Origin: Dermanyssus gallinae
Taxonomy: Eukaryota; Arthropoda; Arachnida; Mesostigmata; Dermanyssidae
Assembly: GCA_003439945.1 (NCBI GenBank)
Contig: QVRM01003916.1
Location: forward strand, 23,501-87,500
Length of the DNA: 64,000 nt
Direction: 5' to 3'
A model generated the notes under the pieces. That model searched no databases. It saw only the letters and a list, made by a program, of their open reading frames with translations, and was not told the origin of the DNA. The stretch's first letter is position 1. Each line of letters begins with the position of its first letter. The position numbers and the translations under genes are program-made. This document shows, piece by piece, positions 24,394 through 37,410 of the stretch.

Positions 24394-26022
24394 ATCTTAG
24401 GCTTGGTTGCCATTGTCAGCGCGATTGGTTGGTTACGCACTTGCGGATCGACTTTCGGTGAGCCGCGCTTCTGGTAGTAGTAGCGAGCTTTGCTGGCTGC
24501 GAACCTAGTTGCCTATCAATATCTGCGTCCCTCTAAACGGCAGCTGTGCACCCGAAGAGGAAAGCATTTCCACTCCCTTTGGGTTGTAGACTCGAGTGGG
24601 CCCGATGTTTGGTGCCTCCGACAACAACAATTTATAGGTTTGGGCTCAAACGAAAGCGATTGAATTAGAGATAGCGTTGACAGTGACATCTGCGCTGACA
24701 TAACTGTTCAGTCACTGTGTTGACTGCTAGCAAAGAGCGTCCGTCTGTTCTGGCAATCTGCGTATCTATCTATTGCAGTTAGTTATTTTGTTAAAACCAC
24801 TCGTCAAGATTTACATGACTGACGTGATTTACGTGATTTATAGGACGTAGCTTGCTTGGCCTCATTCGCTTGTACACATTGTGAGTTGTTTGAGCACTGT
24901 AGAATAGAAACCTTAAACAACAGCGATAACAGTACCCAGCAGAAGAGTAGCAACAACATGGATGGCAGAGCAAGAACGATGCTTTATGCTGCTGTGGGGC
25001 AACATAAAAATTGTGAATTAAATAGTTAATTAATAGTCAATTGCTAGAGTTCGACGAATGTTCTCTTTTTCTATTCGGGATTGGGCGGGGCTGAGTTTTC
25101 TTGTGTCGAGCTTCTCGGCACGAATAGAAGAGCTTTGAAATTATGCGCGTCTACCTAAAAATGAAATCAGAATTCTTCTTGATTTCACAGTAAGTTTTCT
25201 TGGCTAATTTTTTGCTGAGAAATGGACCAGGCAGAATGACGTCGAGATGTGCTGTCCGTGGTGCGCGACGAAGATAACTGTCGAAAGAAAAGAGGGCCAA
25301 AAGCTCTCGGGACTACTCACCTTTAACGCGAAAGTGGCACCCTGCTAGCTTCTGAGTTTCGGTGGCCAGGTTAGCGGGCTTCCTGGCGGAGCCTTCTTCG
25401 AAGACGGATACCGAGGACATGGCAAGACCACGCCGCTCAAGCACGGGTGACAGTGCATCCCTAAGCATAAACAAAAAGACACGTTATATTTAGTATATAT
25501 ATATATATATATATATATATGAACCACGCATGCAACTAGACACTTGTCTAACAGTTCCCGCCCCAGTGCAAAAATATTGTACAGTTTTACCGAGTTCCTA
25601 TGTAAAGAACTAGTTTCAGTGGGTTGAAAAACAAATCTGATTTTTCCTTCTTTAATAGAACTCCAAACGAAATATTCTATGCGGAAAAGATCGCCTCAAA
25701 TTCGATGTTATAACGGGTGGACTGTACATTTTTATTCGTTATACTGATCGCATTGGCCTTGCAAAAACGGCAGCTGTGTTGAAGAACCTAGTTTCTAATA
25801 CTGAACTGTGATGATCGTAAGCTCATCGCTCCCATGGCAAAACGAAAACCAGTTCAAACCGTTCAGAACATCTTACCATGAGCTCCTTCATTAAATAGTA
25901 CGTGTTGAAGTTTGTTGTAATTTATGTGATATCATGGCACCTGTGTCAATTTTTACCAGTCAACGCACTCAGTGTCACACAGATATATCTCAAGTTAGGT
26001 TTTCTATTATATTTATCGCACT

Positions 26023-26057
<35 letters not shown>

Positions 26058-26700
26058 TTTATTGTTCTTGTCATTTACAATTATTAAGTTTGAAAGTCTA
26101 TTTCATTAAGTGCTCTTAGTTGTTTCTATCAACTTATAGCGCCAATGATAGAAGCAGCGTTGCCCATGCAGACAGAAAATGATAGTAATTGCTTTAAATA
26201 TTCTTCCTCTTCTACTGTTACAGTTTCCACTCTTCCTGCCACATCACAAAAAAAAGTTGCTATGTCACAGTTCATAGGCCCGAGTTTTATAAGATATTGC
26301 TACGAATTCATAGCTATTCTCTAGACTAGAAGTCAGCATTTTCTGCCACCCATTCAGCGGTAGTAGAGCGATTGCCTAGTTACGAGGGCGCTGCGATGCA
26401 AGACGCTGTAGCGTCCTAGGCTAAACATTCAGCACGTGACCAAGGAAGTATTGTAATTATTAATATATTGGGAATCTGCAGCGAGAATAAGCTGCGCTTT
26501 TCTCCACGAATGTCCTTCTAGTCTGACGCTTAGGACTTAGTCGAATATATCTTGACTGGTCTTGTCGTAGAGTTTAAATTTATCAAGGTATTGCATAGTT
26601 CCGAAGCTCGTAGGACGTTCGTAGGTATGTACTTCCGAGCCTGAAAGAGTGGGCAGGACAGCGGGTTTCCCGTGTCCTATACTAGAATAAAATTTTTTTT
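24394..26700. other. No gene recognised; (TA)n and (AAT)n
   Basis: A TA array lies at 25493-25521 and an AAT array at 26029-26057. The rest is unique non-coding sequence. Confidence 0.45.
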
Positions 26701-26704
26701 TAAC

Positions 26705-26996
26705 GAGGTTGTTTTTAATTTTAGACCATCCTCCGTCCCCTACGAGCTTGGAACTTAACCTGATGTATATCTTCAATGCACCGAGGGCCGGATATGTTAA
26801 GATATCTAGGGTTTCCCCAACAGTTCTTGTGACAGCATGGCCACTGACTCTCAGCGGTATGGTTTATCACCTATTCTCAATGAGCATCGCTCAAAGAAAA
26901 TTGGATCAACAACAGGGATCGAACCGGCGACACCCCGATAGATGACAACCATGACTAGCCCGCACTAGACCTCTAGGACCACGCCGCCACATCCCA
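26705..26996 (-). mobile_element. tRNA-derived SINE, family C (copy 1)
   Basis: About 290 bases match the segment at 51119-51416 along their whole length, in the same orientation. The promoter-like end is on the minus strand. There, GCCGGTTCGATCCC (near 26914-26927) fits the RNA polymerase III B box, and a GTGGCGGCGTGGTCC head lies 60-70 bases upstream. The body includes conserved GAGCGATGCTCATTGAGAAT and AACAGTTCTTGTGACAGCATG blocks (plus-strand reading for the second). Confidence 0.8.
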
Positions 26997-28950
26997 TACT
27001 ACTCACTGCTAACTTCCAGGGACGCCAGTGCATCACGCATTTCCAGAACCTTCTATGATAGGCTAAAAACAACTCTTAGGGGGAGTACACCATCTGCCCG
27101 TTCATCTTTGAGACATCAGGCGTATGGGGACAGAAAGCCATGGTCACAATGCGGACAATCGGCTAGATCATTGAGAAGTCGAACGGGAACAAACAATCCA
27201 TTAGCGTTGTCCCTGAGGCAGCGCATCGCCTGAGAAGGTCAGCGCAGCAACGCGAGAATGACTGACACGCTTCCGAGGGAAAGATGCCTGGAGAAACTGA
27301 CTTATGTATAAGAAGTTCAATCTGTACATTTACCGGCTAGCTTTGATAACGCATAAATGAGAATCACTGAACATTAAAATGATATTATGGCTAATATCAC
27401 GAAGGGTCGGCGCGAACGGAGATCGGAACGAAGCGGTCTAGGTGATTTCCTTCACAAGCCCGCTCTGCCTCTTGGGTTTCTCCTTGCGTTCCCTTCTTTA
27501 GCCGCCGGTGGAAGGGGGGGGGGGGTCTACTACTTCACAGGACCAAGCTAAAGCAGCAGATGAGGACAGCGAAGCCGACCAGTGGGCAAATGCTGCACCA
27601 CTAATAGCTGGCTTCAATCAGCCCGGCTGTCTTGTCCGTTGAGCGAGGAATGATGAGGGATGTCTTCAGCCGCCCTCAGTGCTAGTCGCGTCATGTCTAG
27701 CCCACAACACACTTTCTCGTGCTGCATCCAGCGGAGTGATTTTCCACTCGTAACTGCTTTCGGCGCGTGGCTTGGCTTTAATAGAGCCAACAACTAGCAA
27801 GGAGTTACATAAACTGACTAGCCACAAAAAGATGATCGCTTACAAGCAAAGAAAACATTCAACTGAGGACAGTTGCAGGTACATGCATTGGCGTATAATC
27901 TAATTCGTATTAGCCAAACGACATATATATATATATATATAATAGAAGGGGTCATACATGTGTAAAATTACACATATTAACCATGGAAGCTACTCGGCAC
28001 CTCGAATGGTCTGCATTTTATGTTAATATCTGTTATGGTATTGAGTTAATAGTATATATTGGGGTATATATTGGATCAGTGCAACAGTGACCTTCTTTTT
28101 CACCAATCTGCTATAAGGAGATGTCCTACAATTAAACCCATAGTAAAACTCGACGATTCTCAGCTCATAACGGAAACATGAGAGTTAAATAATTTAAAGT
28201 TGACTATACAACTGCCCGCAGGGGATTCGCTAACAAAGCATTACATCCAATCTTGTTGAGTATGCTGAGGTAAATTATACCGCTTGTGCGAGTGCATTTT
28301 TTGCACATCTTAACCGACACCACCAAGCCCTGTGCCACGATCGCTAATTAATTTGCGATCACTTTTCGGCTAAAGACGCAGGCTGGATTCTTGTAAACGT
28401 TGTTCACAATTAAACCAAGCGCGTGGACTAAAATGCCAAAACCAAGCATAGAGTAAAATGCTGCTATGCTCGGTAAAACCATCGATAATTTTCAAAACTG
28501 CACAAAACACGTCTGCATCGTAACATGTAGGTCGTCTTGGCTTTCAAAGTGTCTACTAAAAATCGTAAAGGTGGGCCAAAAAGCGGATTAATGGGTAGTA
28601 AAAGGTCGTCAAAAGTGAACACGGCTAATTCGGTGACAAATGGTACCGTATGTTCTTATTTATATCCTGATATAAATATCACTTCCGAGAGGTAAGAGGG
28701 GCTCTACGTTGCCTATATGTAGACTCGGCAGATGATCGATGTACCCACGTCGACGGTTTATCTAGATACTTCGCGTTCAATGCTTCCTCGAGACTTGACG
28801 GCTAGCAGAGTGGAGCCCGCCGGTTTGCCCGCCAGCAGCCGCTGCTTCGCCTCCTGTCCTCTACGTGAAACGTCGGACTGACTGACTGGAGTGCAGCTTC
28901 AGTGCGTTCGCAGCAGGAGAGAAAGAAATCTCTTCAAGTCCATTTCGTCA
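26997..28950. other. No gene recognised
   Basis: This is mixed sequence with a G-run near 27518 and a short TA array at 27921-27942. I recognise nothing else. Confidence 0.4.
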
Positions 28951-31286
28951 TTGTGCTCTCACTATGAGCATCGCCGTAAGGGGCGGCGCTAAACATGCGG
29001 ACAGTGCTACAGGAAGTGGCGGTTGCTTCGCCTCGGCGTCTCTCGGCGAGACGCCCCAGCCAAACAACTCCGGTCGGCCCCTACGACGGCCTGAGAAGTC
29101 TAAAGATGCACATTTACGCCAAGATTGTAAGGGCTCCTCACAAGGCGGTAGGGAGGGAAGGAGGGAGGGAGGTTGAGGAGCAGTGAGATAGAAGTGGCTG
29201 CCAGCCAGATACCGTTCAGGACGGACGCGGTATCAGCGCCATCTTCGCGGTGTTTCCAACGCCCCCCCCCCCCCCGACTCAACGCCTCCGCTTCCACTTT
29301 TCCGCTACCGCAGTGTTGGCCTTATTTTTACGACCCTTGTCGCCTCTAGACGCCGCGTTCGTTTCTTGCCCCACATCCCTTATCTTCCTTCCGAGTTGTC
29401 CCGTTTCCATTGTTCTGTTTTGTTCCATCCGACAAAAAACCTTTCATGCTCAGTGTTTCGACTCGATGAAGTCGACCAAACAAAACGAGCCCAGCTGTCG
29501 GTCGGACCTTTAGCGACGACGACGACGATGACGACGGAGTGGCACGAACCAACGAAGTGTCAGGCATGTCACCAGGAACGATCCTGAAAGATGGACGCAA
29601 CGAAGATCGTTCTAAAGGTGCGCGAAAGGGCGCGAAGAGATTGTGTCTCTCGTCTACGCCCACACGTACAGACGTACCAGACAGCGCGAAAAGCAGATGC
29701 CGCTTCGCTCACCTGCCTATGTTTGACTACGGGGGCTGAGCTGAGGTCACGCGACGACCTCGGGGCATGGCTACGGCGGCAACCCCACATACGTCCGTGT
29801 GCATAGACCGTTCAGCAAGCCACATTGAGTCACGGCGGCCTATACTGCAGCCGCCAACACCGACCGCCGCTCTAGGCCTGGCAGTCAAGGACAACGTTGT
29901 AACATTAGTAAAGTAGGGGACGACGTCAACGAGCTAGCAAACGACAGCGCTTCTGTCGTTCATCACACTGACGTCGACACTGCGGCGTTCAAAATCAAGA
30001 GATCTCAGTGCATCGGTGCAGCTGAGAGCAGCTAGTGGCAACGGGAATGCGTCGACTTCGCGACGATGTCGCGGAGTGGCGGGGGGAAGGGGGTGGAGGG
30101 CATCGAGGTAAGCTCATCAAGGGCAACCCCTCGAGTGACAGAATCAGATACCGAGAGAGAAACGACGACGACGCCTCCGCCGCGCGAGAGGTAGGGACAT
30201 GAACAAAACGCCATAAAGCGGGGAAATCGGGAAATGATGACATAAGTCAAAAGCAAAACGAGGAAGCAACGAAAGAGAGAAACACACACACACACACACA
30301 GAGAGATAGATCAGAAAGAGGGAGAGGGGGATAATGGGGGAGAGAAGGTCGTCCCAGACAAGGAAGTCAGGCACGCAGACAGAAAGAAGTTCGCAACCAG
30401 CGGGAATAAGGGGACGAGGGCAAAAGGGGTGATGAAAGATAGATAGGTCACACTCGAGACCCACATATTTGCGGCGACAGAAGCCCTCTGGGTGGCAAAA
30501 CTTCGACGACAGTCCGAATCAAGATGTCGGAGCAAGTGAGCCAACAGGATGACAACTTGACTAAAGTTGCACGCCCATCTGACTCGAAGCACTCTCCTCC
30601 TTTTTTGTAGACTCTCCTTGTCTACAAATAGCAGCCTTTTAGCAGTACGATCTCGTTTCTCCTCTTTTTCTTGTGAAAAAGAGGATGATATATTGGTCAT
30701 ATTTATTCGCCCTGCTCTTTGCCCTTCTGCGCGCGTCTGTTGTTCTTCGTATGCGGGCATGAAGTGCGGGCAGCATCGGGGGTATCGCAGGCACTAGGCT
30801 GCTTGCTATCCGTCCATGTGGTCGTGAGTATCGGATAAAAACACCTACGCGGCGTCTAGCTAGCAACTGTAGCGGCTTCTAGCAGGAACTCGTAGAGACT
30901 AATAGTCGTTTCAGATCTAGTTCTAGGCGGCAGCAAGTCGCGAGTCGACGAGACCGTGACATTCGTCCTGTTACTGTCCTGATTCTTGTTGTTACGGTTG
31001 TTGTTGTTGCTTGTTGCTGCCGTTGATGTTGCTCCCGTTAGTGTTGTTGTTGTTTACTACGTTATACTACATTTACTACGTTTTGGCTTGGTGAAGCTCA
31101 ATTCGTGAATAAGAATGGAAAGCACCCCCATCATAACATTACTGATTGCGCTTTTTTCCGGCCAGCTGCCACGATCAAACCACTGGCGGGCATCGCGTCT
31201 TGAGTTGAGAGTACGGGGGGGGGGGGAGACTTAGCGACTACAATCCGCACACACTTTCCACCACTGCAGCGTAGCTGACAAAGAAG
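28951..31286. other. GC-rich region, no gene recognised
   Basis: Positions about 28950-30100 are GC- and CpG-rich, with C- and G-runs near 29263 and 31215. A frame starting near 28995 runs to MHIYAKI and then GTAAGG, a splice-donor-like junction at 29128. That alone does not establish an exon. Purine-rich GA tracts lie at 30270-30450 and an AC run at 30281-30300. Confidence 0.4.
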
Positions 31287-31400
31287 GTGTTGTTGTTGTT
31301 CTTGCTGTTGTTGTTGATGTCGTTTTAATGACGTTGTTGTTGTTTTTTCTGTTGTTGTTGTTGCTGTTGTTGTTGTTTTAATGGTGTTGTCGTCATCGTG
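31287..31400. repeat. GTT-rich array
   Basis: Interrupted GTT repeats on both sides of a T-run. The Gln-rich minus-strand frame comes from them. Confidence 0.85.
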
Positions 31401-31550
31401 GCGACAACCGCGATACCGTGTGCCGTGTGTAGACCGTGGGTTTTTTTGTCGCTGCGGCTGATGCTGCTAGGTAGATTTAGCAAAGTAGTCTCTGCGTATG
31501 AAGTCACCGCGCTACGGCAAAATACTGAGGAGATGGAGTACGGGAGTAAG

Positions 31551-31722
31551 AGACAGGGCCTAGAGAGAGGAACAGAGAGAGAGAGATAGATAGATAGAGA
31601 CATGGCCTAGAGGGAGAGGAACAGAGAGAGATCGAGACAGGGCCTAGAGGGAGAGGAACGGGGAGAGAGAGATAGAGACAGGGCTTAGAGGGAGAGGAAC
31701 AGAGAGAGATAGAGACAGGCTG
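31551..31722. repeat. Purine-rich minisatellite, four and a half copies
   Basis: The unit AGACAGGGCCTAGAGGGAGA followed by GGAACAGAGAGAGAT starts at 31551, 31598, 31635, 31676 and (partial) 31713. Units are 37-47 bases long and differ mainly in the number of GA and GATA repeats. One strand is almost purely purine, which favours triplex formation. Confidence 0.9.
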
Positions 31723-32660
31723 AACGCAAAGCCAAGTCGAGTTGCAACGACGAAGCTGGCGGTCTACGGTCCATGTCGGGAGTGAGCCTTGACAGCCTAC
31801 AATTTATTCGCCCTTCCTTGCGGGTAGCGAGGCCGAATGCGAATCCGTTTGCGAGACATAACCCAACTAGTAATGGTGTCGGTCGGTGCCGGTCTCGTTG
31901 ATCGTAGAGCCGAGACGAAGCAGAATGAGAAAGATGAGCAAGAAGAAGAAGAAGAAGAAGAAGAAGAAGAAAAAACAAAGCAGAAGAGGAAGAAGAAGAC
32001 AAAGTCGAAGAGTCCTGTACCGTCTTTCTTTTGTTTCGAGCTTGCCCGCCTCTCGAACAGAAGATCTTGTGGGAGCAGACCGGTAGCAACATAGGCCGAT
32101 GATGACAACGACAACAACAACAATGAAGACAACGACAACAACAATAAAGACAACGACAACAACCACGAGAGCAACCGCAACAACAACACCAACAACAACA
32201 CAACGACGTCAGTTGGTAAGTTGAAAAATGTAAGCGCTTAGATCGAAACAAATGGCTGCATGCTGCTTTTGGTTGTATCCTGGCTGGATCGGGACAGCGC
32301 ACAGGGCCCCAAATGCAAGCCCTCAAGCCCTCGGCTTTGGCCTGCGTCTTCTGGCTGCTACTGCTGCTGTTGCTGCCAAGCTCCCTGGCTTCCTGGCTGA
32401 GTCGCCGACTGACAGACTTTTAGCCGGTTACATGCAGTGGGTAGGATTCTGCCAAGATCGGTTCGCGCAACCGTTGTCTCCGCTGCTGGCGCCGGACGAG
32501 CGCGTAGTGGTATTATTGTAGACGTTCATGTACGTGTATGTACATGTAAGGGAGGAAGCGCCTACCAGTGGAGGCCCGAAGCACAAGAAAAAAAAAGACA
32601 CTCATGGATGGGTTGTAGTAGTCGCAACGGCCGAACACAATGAAGCGAATGCCGTTCCTG
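31723..32660. other. No gene recognised; (GAA)n and CAA tracts
   Basis: GAA repeats lie at about 31938-31972 and interrupted CAA/GAC triplets at 32100-32205. The 213-codon minus-strand frame (31685-32326) crosses both and is a repeat translation. Confidence 0.5.
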
Positions 32661-32662
32661 GC

Positions 32663-32664
32663 AT

Positions 32665-32727
<63 letters not shown>

Positions 32728-32728
32728 T
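32663..32728. repeat. (ATT)n array
   Basis: About 22 ATT triplets without interruption. They give poly-Tyr or poly-Ile frames. Confidence 0.95.
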
Positions 32729-34200
32729 ATTGCTGAACATTGTCTGGTCCCGTTTCGTTAGTCGCTGCCCGCTAATGCGTTTTGACAAACGATCATAATT
32801 ACTTGATTTTCTAGTGCAATGTCATGGCATACACATAAAGTCACCTTCACTATGACATGAACGGGTGTGTGTGTTTAGGTGCTGCAATTTGTCATGGTCA
32901 TGTATGTACTGTGTCCAATATGCGTACTCCTGCACGCATGGAAAACATGCAACTAATCGCTAAATACGCTACGGGCGGGAACTATTTGAGTTTGCATGCT
33001 CCCCATTGGCCATTTGCCAGCAAAACGTCGTTTACAGTCTGAACTCAACATTTCTTAGTTCCCATTTCAGAGTATATATGTATATATATATATATACAGA
33101 ATAGAAAGGTGTGGCGGTTTTATTCAGACATATCGAGCTGGGAAAATACTACCAAGTCTCCTTGGCCTTCAGCTGTAGTGAAACAAGCCGACCAGAAGGC
33201 CAACAAGAGCAAACGATAGCGGTCAAGGTCGACCCAGCTGAGCGCAAAGCTGGTCGGCCCATGTGGCGAGGACCGCTGAGGCCAGCACGTATGCTCATGA
33301 CGAACCTCTTGGCTCTGTCTAGCGTTTTCATCTCCAGTATCGGCAAAACCAATTGCCCTTTTTGGTGGCCGCTCTAGCACGGTTTAGGAATAGTATAAGC
33401 AAGGAGGAATTTGCCGCAACAACAACTAGCAGCAACAGATGTTAGACCATTTTCATGTCTTGTCACCATTTAACGTATATATATATATTATTGCATATAT
33501 TTGTACATATGCATAAGTATTCAACAATCCTTTTTCTCTAAACGTGCTGCTAGCGAGCGCTTAGTGACGAGGAGACATCGACGGCGACAATTAACAGGGC
33601 GACGAATCAATATTCTAGTTGCGTGCCACCCCAATCGAGCCCAACCACCAAGAACCAGCCCAATCAAATCCAGATGATGAAGCACGCTGATAAGTCGTTG
33701 CGAAGGCCGCGTTACTCAAACTGAGACTCGCTAAGCTTCTTTCTTACAAGGTCTCTACAGAGGAGTTTGCATATTGCCCAACCCTTTCTCTCTCTCTCTC
33801 TCTCGCTCTCTATTGTTCTCTCCTTGTCTCTGTGTGGCCAGAAGCGAGGTGGCTATATGAAATCGGCTTTAGCGTTGCTTTCGACGTTTTTGCTCGTCGT
33901 CGTCGTCGTCACCGTCGCAAGAAATCCTACGGAGAGCATCGCGCGACGAACAAGAAATCCTCAACGCCAAAACCTCGCTACTAGCTTGCTTTTCCGCCCG
34001 TCCGCCGCCGCCGCCGCTGCCATCGGATGATGATGTTGTTATTGTTGTCCCTGAGGAGTTTCCTCATCCTCTGTTTGCTACTGCAGCTGCCGCAGCGGGG
34101 GTTCTCATCGATGTCCTCATCAACACTATGCATTGCCGCTATAAAGTTACCTTAGCAATTGCTGGAACCTCATTTCGAGGACGTCGCAAGGCAAGCCGAG
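32729..34200. other. No gene recognised
   Basis: This is mixed sequence. Positions 33110-33380 are open on both strands (about 87 codons each), with no recognised family. CT repeats lie at 33785-33812. Confidence 0.4.
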
Positions 34201-34209
34201 GCGGTACCG

Positions 34210-34277
34210 GCGCGACCTCAGCAGCAGCAGCAGCAGCAGAAGAAAGCAAGCGATACTACAATTCGAACTACAACAGC

Positions 34278-34354
<77 letters not shown>

Positions 34355-34385
34355 CTACTACTACTACTACTACTACTACTATTAC
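34210..34385. repeat. CAG, AAC and ACT triplet arrays
   Basis: A short CAG run (34218-34238), a pure AAC array (about 34270-34355) and an ACT array (34356-34383) follow one another. Confidence 0.95.
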
Positions 34386-34759
34386 TGCTAGCAGGACCCC
34401 TGCAAGTAGAGCTACGACGTTACGACGTACTGTCTGATCGACCAAGCAGCGATCATCTACAACAAGTTCCCCTCTATCATATTCCTTTTCTCGGCATGCC
34501 CCAGCGATGCCATCTGTCGTACTACGACTAGGCATCACTAGAAGCAACCGCATCAGCAACAGAAGCACCCGACGACGCGGGCAGACGTCAGACAGATCGG
34601 CAGCGAAAGAGACTGATGGAAGAAACTCGTTGATACCATCACCACCACCACGACCACCATCACCACCACCATCATCAAACACTTGCGCCAATTGAGTTTT
34701 GCTCTGCTAAGTAGGGAGATAGGGAAGTGTTTGCCGGCGCCGCAGGCACCTTTGGCTAC

Positions 34760-35220
34760 GTTGTTGTTGTTGTTGTTGTTGTTGTCGTCGTTGGTGTTGC
34801 TGTTGTTGTCGTTGTTGGTGCTGTTGTTGCTGTTGTTGTTCTTGTTGCTGTTGTCGTTGTTGGTGCTGTGCTTGTTGGTGCTGTTGCTGTTGTTGTCGTC
34901 GTCGTCGTCGTTGTTGTTGTTGTTGCAGCGGCGTTGGCAGCTCGATTCAGCTTGTCAACGTGCCGAATTCTACGTACGTACAGAGAAGTGCGTCACAAGG
35001 CAAAGGCGCAAGGAACAGCAGCAGCAGCATCATCAACAACATGAGCAGCAGCAGCAACAGCAGCAGCAGCTGCAAAACTTGAAGGCAATTGACTATTGGC
35101 GGCACCGCTGAAGCTGAAGCCGCCTCGGTAACTACTGCTAGAACCGCTTCCATCCTTGTCAGCGTTTTCGCCGTTGCCGTTGCTGCTGCTGCTGCTGCTG
35201 CCGCCGCCGGTAATGAAAGG
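34760..35220. repeat. GTT/GCT and CAG triplet block
   Basis: Interrupted GTT/GCT/GTC triplets at 34760-34930 are followed by CAG triplets at 35016-35072 and GCT/GCC at 35165-35207. All long frames here are repeat-derived. Confidence 0.85.
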
Positions 35221-35707
35221 TGAGATGATTTGATGATAGAGCGCGATCTCTCCAGTGAGTCTGTTCGCTACGGGTATCGTCCCTAGAGTATATCGTGATG
35301 GCGGCGGCGGCGGCGGCGGCGTCTCCAGCAGCGCGACAAGCGCCTATGTATGCGACGTCCCTCCCCCATCGTCGCTGATGTTGGATCAGCTGCTGCACCC
35401 GCCTCGACAACGGCACCCCCCCCCCTCCGATTCACAGGAGCCGACTAGCTCCGTGCGGCAGCTCCGTGCCTGGGCCTCTCAACAAGAAAAGGGGTCGCGA
35501 GGAAACTTGCCCTACACATCAACGCCCACCCGCCCCGTGCACGACCCGCTCAGCCGTCAGCAGCTGCCATCTTGCCAATCGCCACTGCGTCGCTGTCGTC
35601 GTCGTCGTCGTCGTCAAAGAAAGCCTTCGAATCTTCCCTTTTTCTGTTTTCCCTCCTGCTGCTGTTTCTGCTCTCCTCTTTCTGCTTCCTGCTGCTTTTC
35701 CTTTTCT

Positions 35708-35740
<33 letters not shown>

Positions 35741-37190
35741 CTCTTCCTCGGCCTTTTCATCTCCGCCTCCCGCTTCCATCACCCCCCCCCCCCATTGTTA
35801 GTTGACGAGATAGAGGGCCATTGGGAAGTGGCTGACGGCGGGGGCAGCAATGCCGGTAACGGGCGTCACCGCCGCCACCCCCACCCCCTGGGAGTGGCGG
35901 TGGGAACGCGATCGATTGAACTGACTCGTCTTCGATAGCGTCTGGTGGCTTGCTGCTGGCTTGCATCGAGCAAACGGGGGCCCACGGACAAGAGCCCCAT
36001 TGCCGAGACTGGGAGAAGCAGCACTTGGGCATCTGATGCCATCGATGGCGCGACAATTCGATTCCCGGATAGGACCATTACTGCCAGTAGGGCACTGTGC
36101 GCTGTTGTCGGTGCTCTTGTTGTTGTTGCCGTTGTGGTTCTTGCTGTAGTTGTTGTTGTTGTTGTTGTTGTCGTCTTCGTCTTCCAGGCAGGCATGCCAG
36201 AGAGATTCTAGTCAAATAGATAGATACCCCCACAGCACACTGGCAACGCCAACATCGCTGTCACTGACGTATCGGTATCGCCGTATTCCCAAAAGGCATC
36301 GCCCGAAGCTTTTAGGACTCTAGGCGCGTTCATTTTGTCAAACGTGCCGCGGCGAACGGGAAAAGAGAGAGCGCGAGATCGGAAGATCGAAAAGGCGATC
36401 GAGAGAGAGAACAAATGGGGAAAGCATTTGCTACTCAATTGGGAAAAGCGAACGGGAAATGGGAGACGGACAATCTAGAAGGTCTTGAACTCCAAACCAA
36501 CCCGGTAGGTGTTCCTAAGTTCCAAGTTTGCTAAAACCTGGACGACCTTTAGATCGTCTCGGCGTATTTTTATATAATGTGTGCGTCGACGGTGACAAAT
36601 AGGGGAGATAACCGGCCACTCCGACACGAATAATCGGGGACTCTCTCTCTCTCGATCTCCCTCTCTCTCTATATATATATATTTATCGCTTTAATAAAAA
36701 AAATATGCTAAACCCACAAGATGTACATGCACATGCACTATGTGCCAATTTTAAATTAGAAAATATTGTAATTACAAGATTAAATACCATGGATTTGTCG
36801 GGTCATACTCCAAGGCAACGATGCAACGACACCGCATTTCTTTCAAGATAAGTTGGTAGTAGTCTGCAGACTAAATAACGTCAACGCAATCTTACGTTGA
36901 GATCGTTCTAAGTGCAACAAGAGTTTACGGCAAATTTTGCTTAAGTCGAACATTTTCCTTACCACATTGACGTTCAAAAGTGGCTTTTGTTTTGTACATT
37001 GTTTCCACATTTTCCAATTTAGTCTTTAATTTCGGATTCCCAACCGCGGACGCACATGTCGTAAGAAGACAAATATATGCAGTGCTTGTCACTTATTCCA
37101 AAAATTGGCCCTCAATGCTGTATCAATGACAATGGTTTATATGTTCAACATGGCCGAAGTGCATGGCGACACATTTATCAATTGAAAGTT
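35221..37190. other. No gene recognised; (GGC), (CT) and GTT runs
   Basis: GGC triplets lie near 35298-35320, CT repeats at 35707-35735, C-runs at 35418 and 35781, and GTT at 36115-36175. The 227-codon frame at 35255-35938 is low-complexity Pro/Ser/Arg and I do not call it a gene. Confidence 0.45.
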
Positions 37191-37194
37191 TCAT

Positions 37195-37410
37195 TGGCCC
37201 ATGTAAGCTAGGTTGATTTGGTGATACATGGCAGGGGCCCCATCTCCAGCCACTCTCAACAGGCCGATACTCTACAAAAGCCCTGGTAGCATAAGCCATT
37301 GTTTCAGCACCTATCTGGCGAAACCCAACAGTTACGTTAACAATCTCTCTAGAGTCCCTCCCTGCCAATTTTACTGAGACCCTGGATAGTATCGATGCTG
37401 CTGAATTGCA
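37195..37410 (-). pseudogene. Reverse-transcriptase fragment related to the intact LINE
   Basis: The minus-strand translation SRVSVKLAGRDSREIVNV, followed by ETMAYATRAF, parallels RRVAAKLAVRDSRDLINV and EIMIHATRAF of the intact element at 57.5-61.9 kb. The nucleotide sequence also aligns, for example CCACTCTCAACAGG and AAAAGCCCTGGT. About 65 bases that include the first catalytic Asp of the RT (motif A) are deleted. It is a diverged, dead relative. Confidence 0.8.

Noticed and set aside
28964..29186. Exon ending at MHIYAKI|GTAAGG
   Set aside because: The donor-like site is attractive, but competing frames are open, another GTAAGG lies upstream, and no homologous protein is recognised.
31685..32326. 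213-codon Cys/Leu/Ser-rich minus-strand frame
   Set aside because: It crosses the GAA and CAA arrays and follows their composition.
35255..35938. 227-codon plus-strand frame
   Set aside because: Low-complexity Pro/Arg/Ser sequence spanning GGC, GTC and CT repeats, with no domain.
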